Shown here piece by piece: positions 63,896-64,000 of a DNA stretch of 64,000 nucleotides. A model generated the notes under the pieces. The model was not told the DNA's origin, searched no databases, and worked only from the letters and a program-made list of their open reading frames with translations. Each line of letters starts with the position of its first letter. The first letter of the stretch is position 1. Source of the DNA: Arcticibacter svalbardensis MN12-7 (GTDB lineage: Bacteria > Bacteroidota > Bacteroidia > Sphingobacteriales > Sphingobacteriaceae); contig NZ_AQPN01000078.1 in the NCBI RefSeq assembly GCF_000403135.1, forward strand, positions 27,980 through 91,979, written 5' to 3'. A program made the position numbers and the translations under genes.

Positions 63896-64000
63896 TCGCA
63901 GCCTTCATATTGTAAAATTATAAAAACAGTCTATGAGTTACAAGATCAAATGCGCATTCCTCCCAATAATAAGATAGCACTCCTGTTTAGATCATGAGCT

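Noticed and set aside
1..64000. tRNA, rRNA, CRISPR arrays and complete insertion sequences
   Set aside because: I read both strands for tRNA T-loop patterns, regularly spaced repeats and transposase motifs and found none; the only mobile traces are those near 35 kb.

Overview
The window looks like chromosome of a Bacteroidota bacterium of the Sphingobacteriaceae, probably Pedobacter or a close relative. Evidence: a SusC/SusD pair, DUF4270 lipoproteins, N-succinylornithine-type arginine synthesis, a CarB without its regulatory domain, an RNase G neighbourhood with a TPR protein and a tiny basic protein, and many promoter -7 boxes of the Bacteroidota form TAnnTTTG. Base composition is low-GC. 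No tRNA, rRNA or CRISPR array was seen.

Layout. 1-5.8 kb (minus): arginine operon in the order GNAT acyltransferase, argG, argC, argD, argF', argB (argB runs off the left edge), preceded by a short ORF ending in an Arg-rich tail that may be an attenuation leader peptide. 5.9-7.4 kb (minus): ssb and mutY. 7.7-12.3 kb (plus): HU protein, TPR protein, a 29-residue COX24-like basic protein, RNase G, radA. 12.7-17.6 kb: an orphan susC/susD pair with a 19-bp inverted repeat upstream. 17.8 kb: a 68-bp near-palindrome. 18.1-23.4 kb: carB (minus), then pnuC-nadR (nicotinamide riboside uptake and kinase) and terC. 23.7-29 kb: rlmI-like methyltransferase, tadA, sodA, a small lipoprotein, and the divergent oxyR/katA pair. 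29-35 kb: glmS, then two divergent DUF4270 lipoprotein genes and a kelch lipoprotein; between the two DUF4270 genes lie three GTTAA-N5-GTTAA boxes spaced exactly 42 bp apart.

35.0-36.0 kb is a graveyard of mobile DNA: the 3' end (domains V-VI) of a group II intron, a broken serine recombinase, and a lipoprotein gene that has lost its front. Then follow a lipoprotein, an ECF sigma factor with a membrane partner, a NIPSNAP protein and a GapN-like aldehyde dehydrogenase.

41.4-55.5 kb is a pectin/uronate catabolic locus: exuT and kdgA, kdgK, a YhcH protein, a second KDG-kinase-like gene, uxaC, a GH105 hydrolase, a GH28 polygalacturonase, kduI, kduD and another SDR. Unsaturated uronates can still flow KduI -> KduD -> KdgK -> KdgA. 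The route for saturated galacturonate looks broken: uxaB and what is probably uxaA survive only as two short ends joined at a deletion. A pectinesterase and a LacI regulator at the right end are also remnants, so the locus is eroding.

55.7-59.5 kb: an MBL-fold/beta-CASP protein divergent from a BlaI repressor and a BlaR1-like M56 peptidase whose TonB and plug-like C-terminal part is cut off by a one-base frameshift; two evenly spaced dyads in front of blaI look like its operators. 59.5-64 kb (minus): sdhC-sdhA-sdhB and a PdeM-type phosphoesterase.
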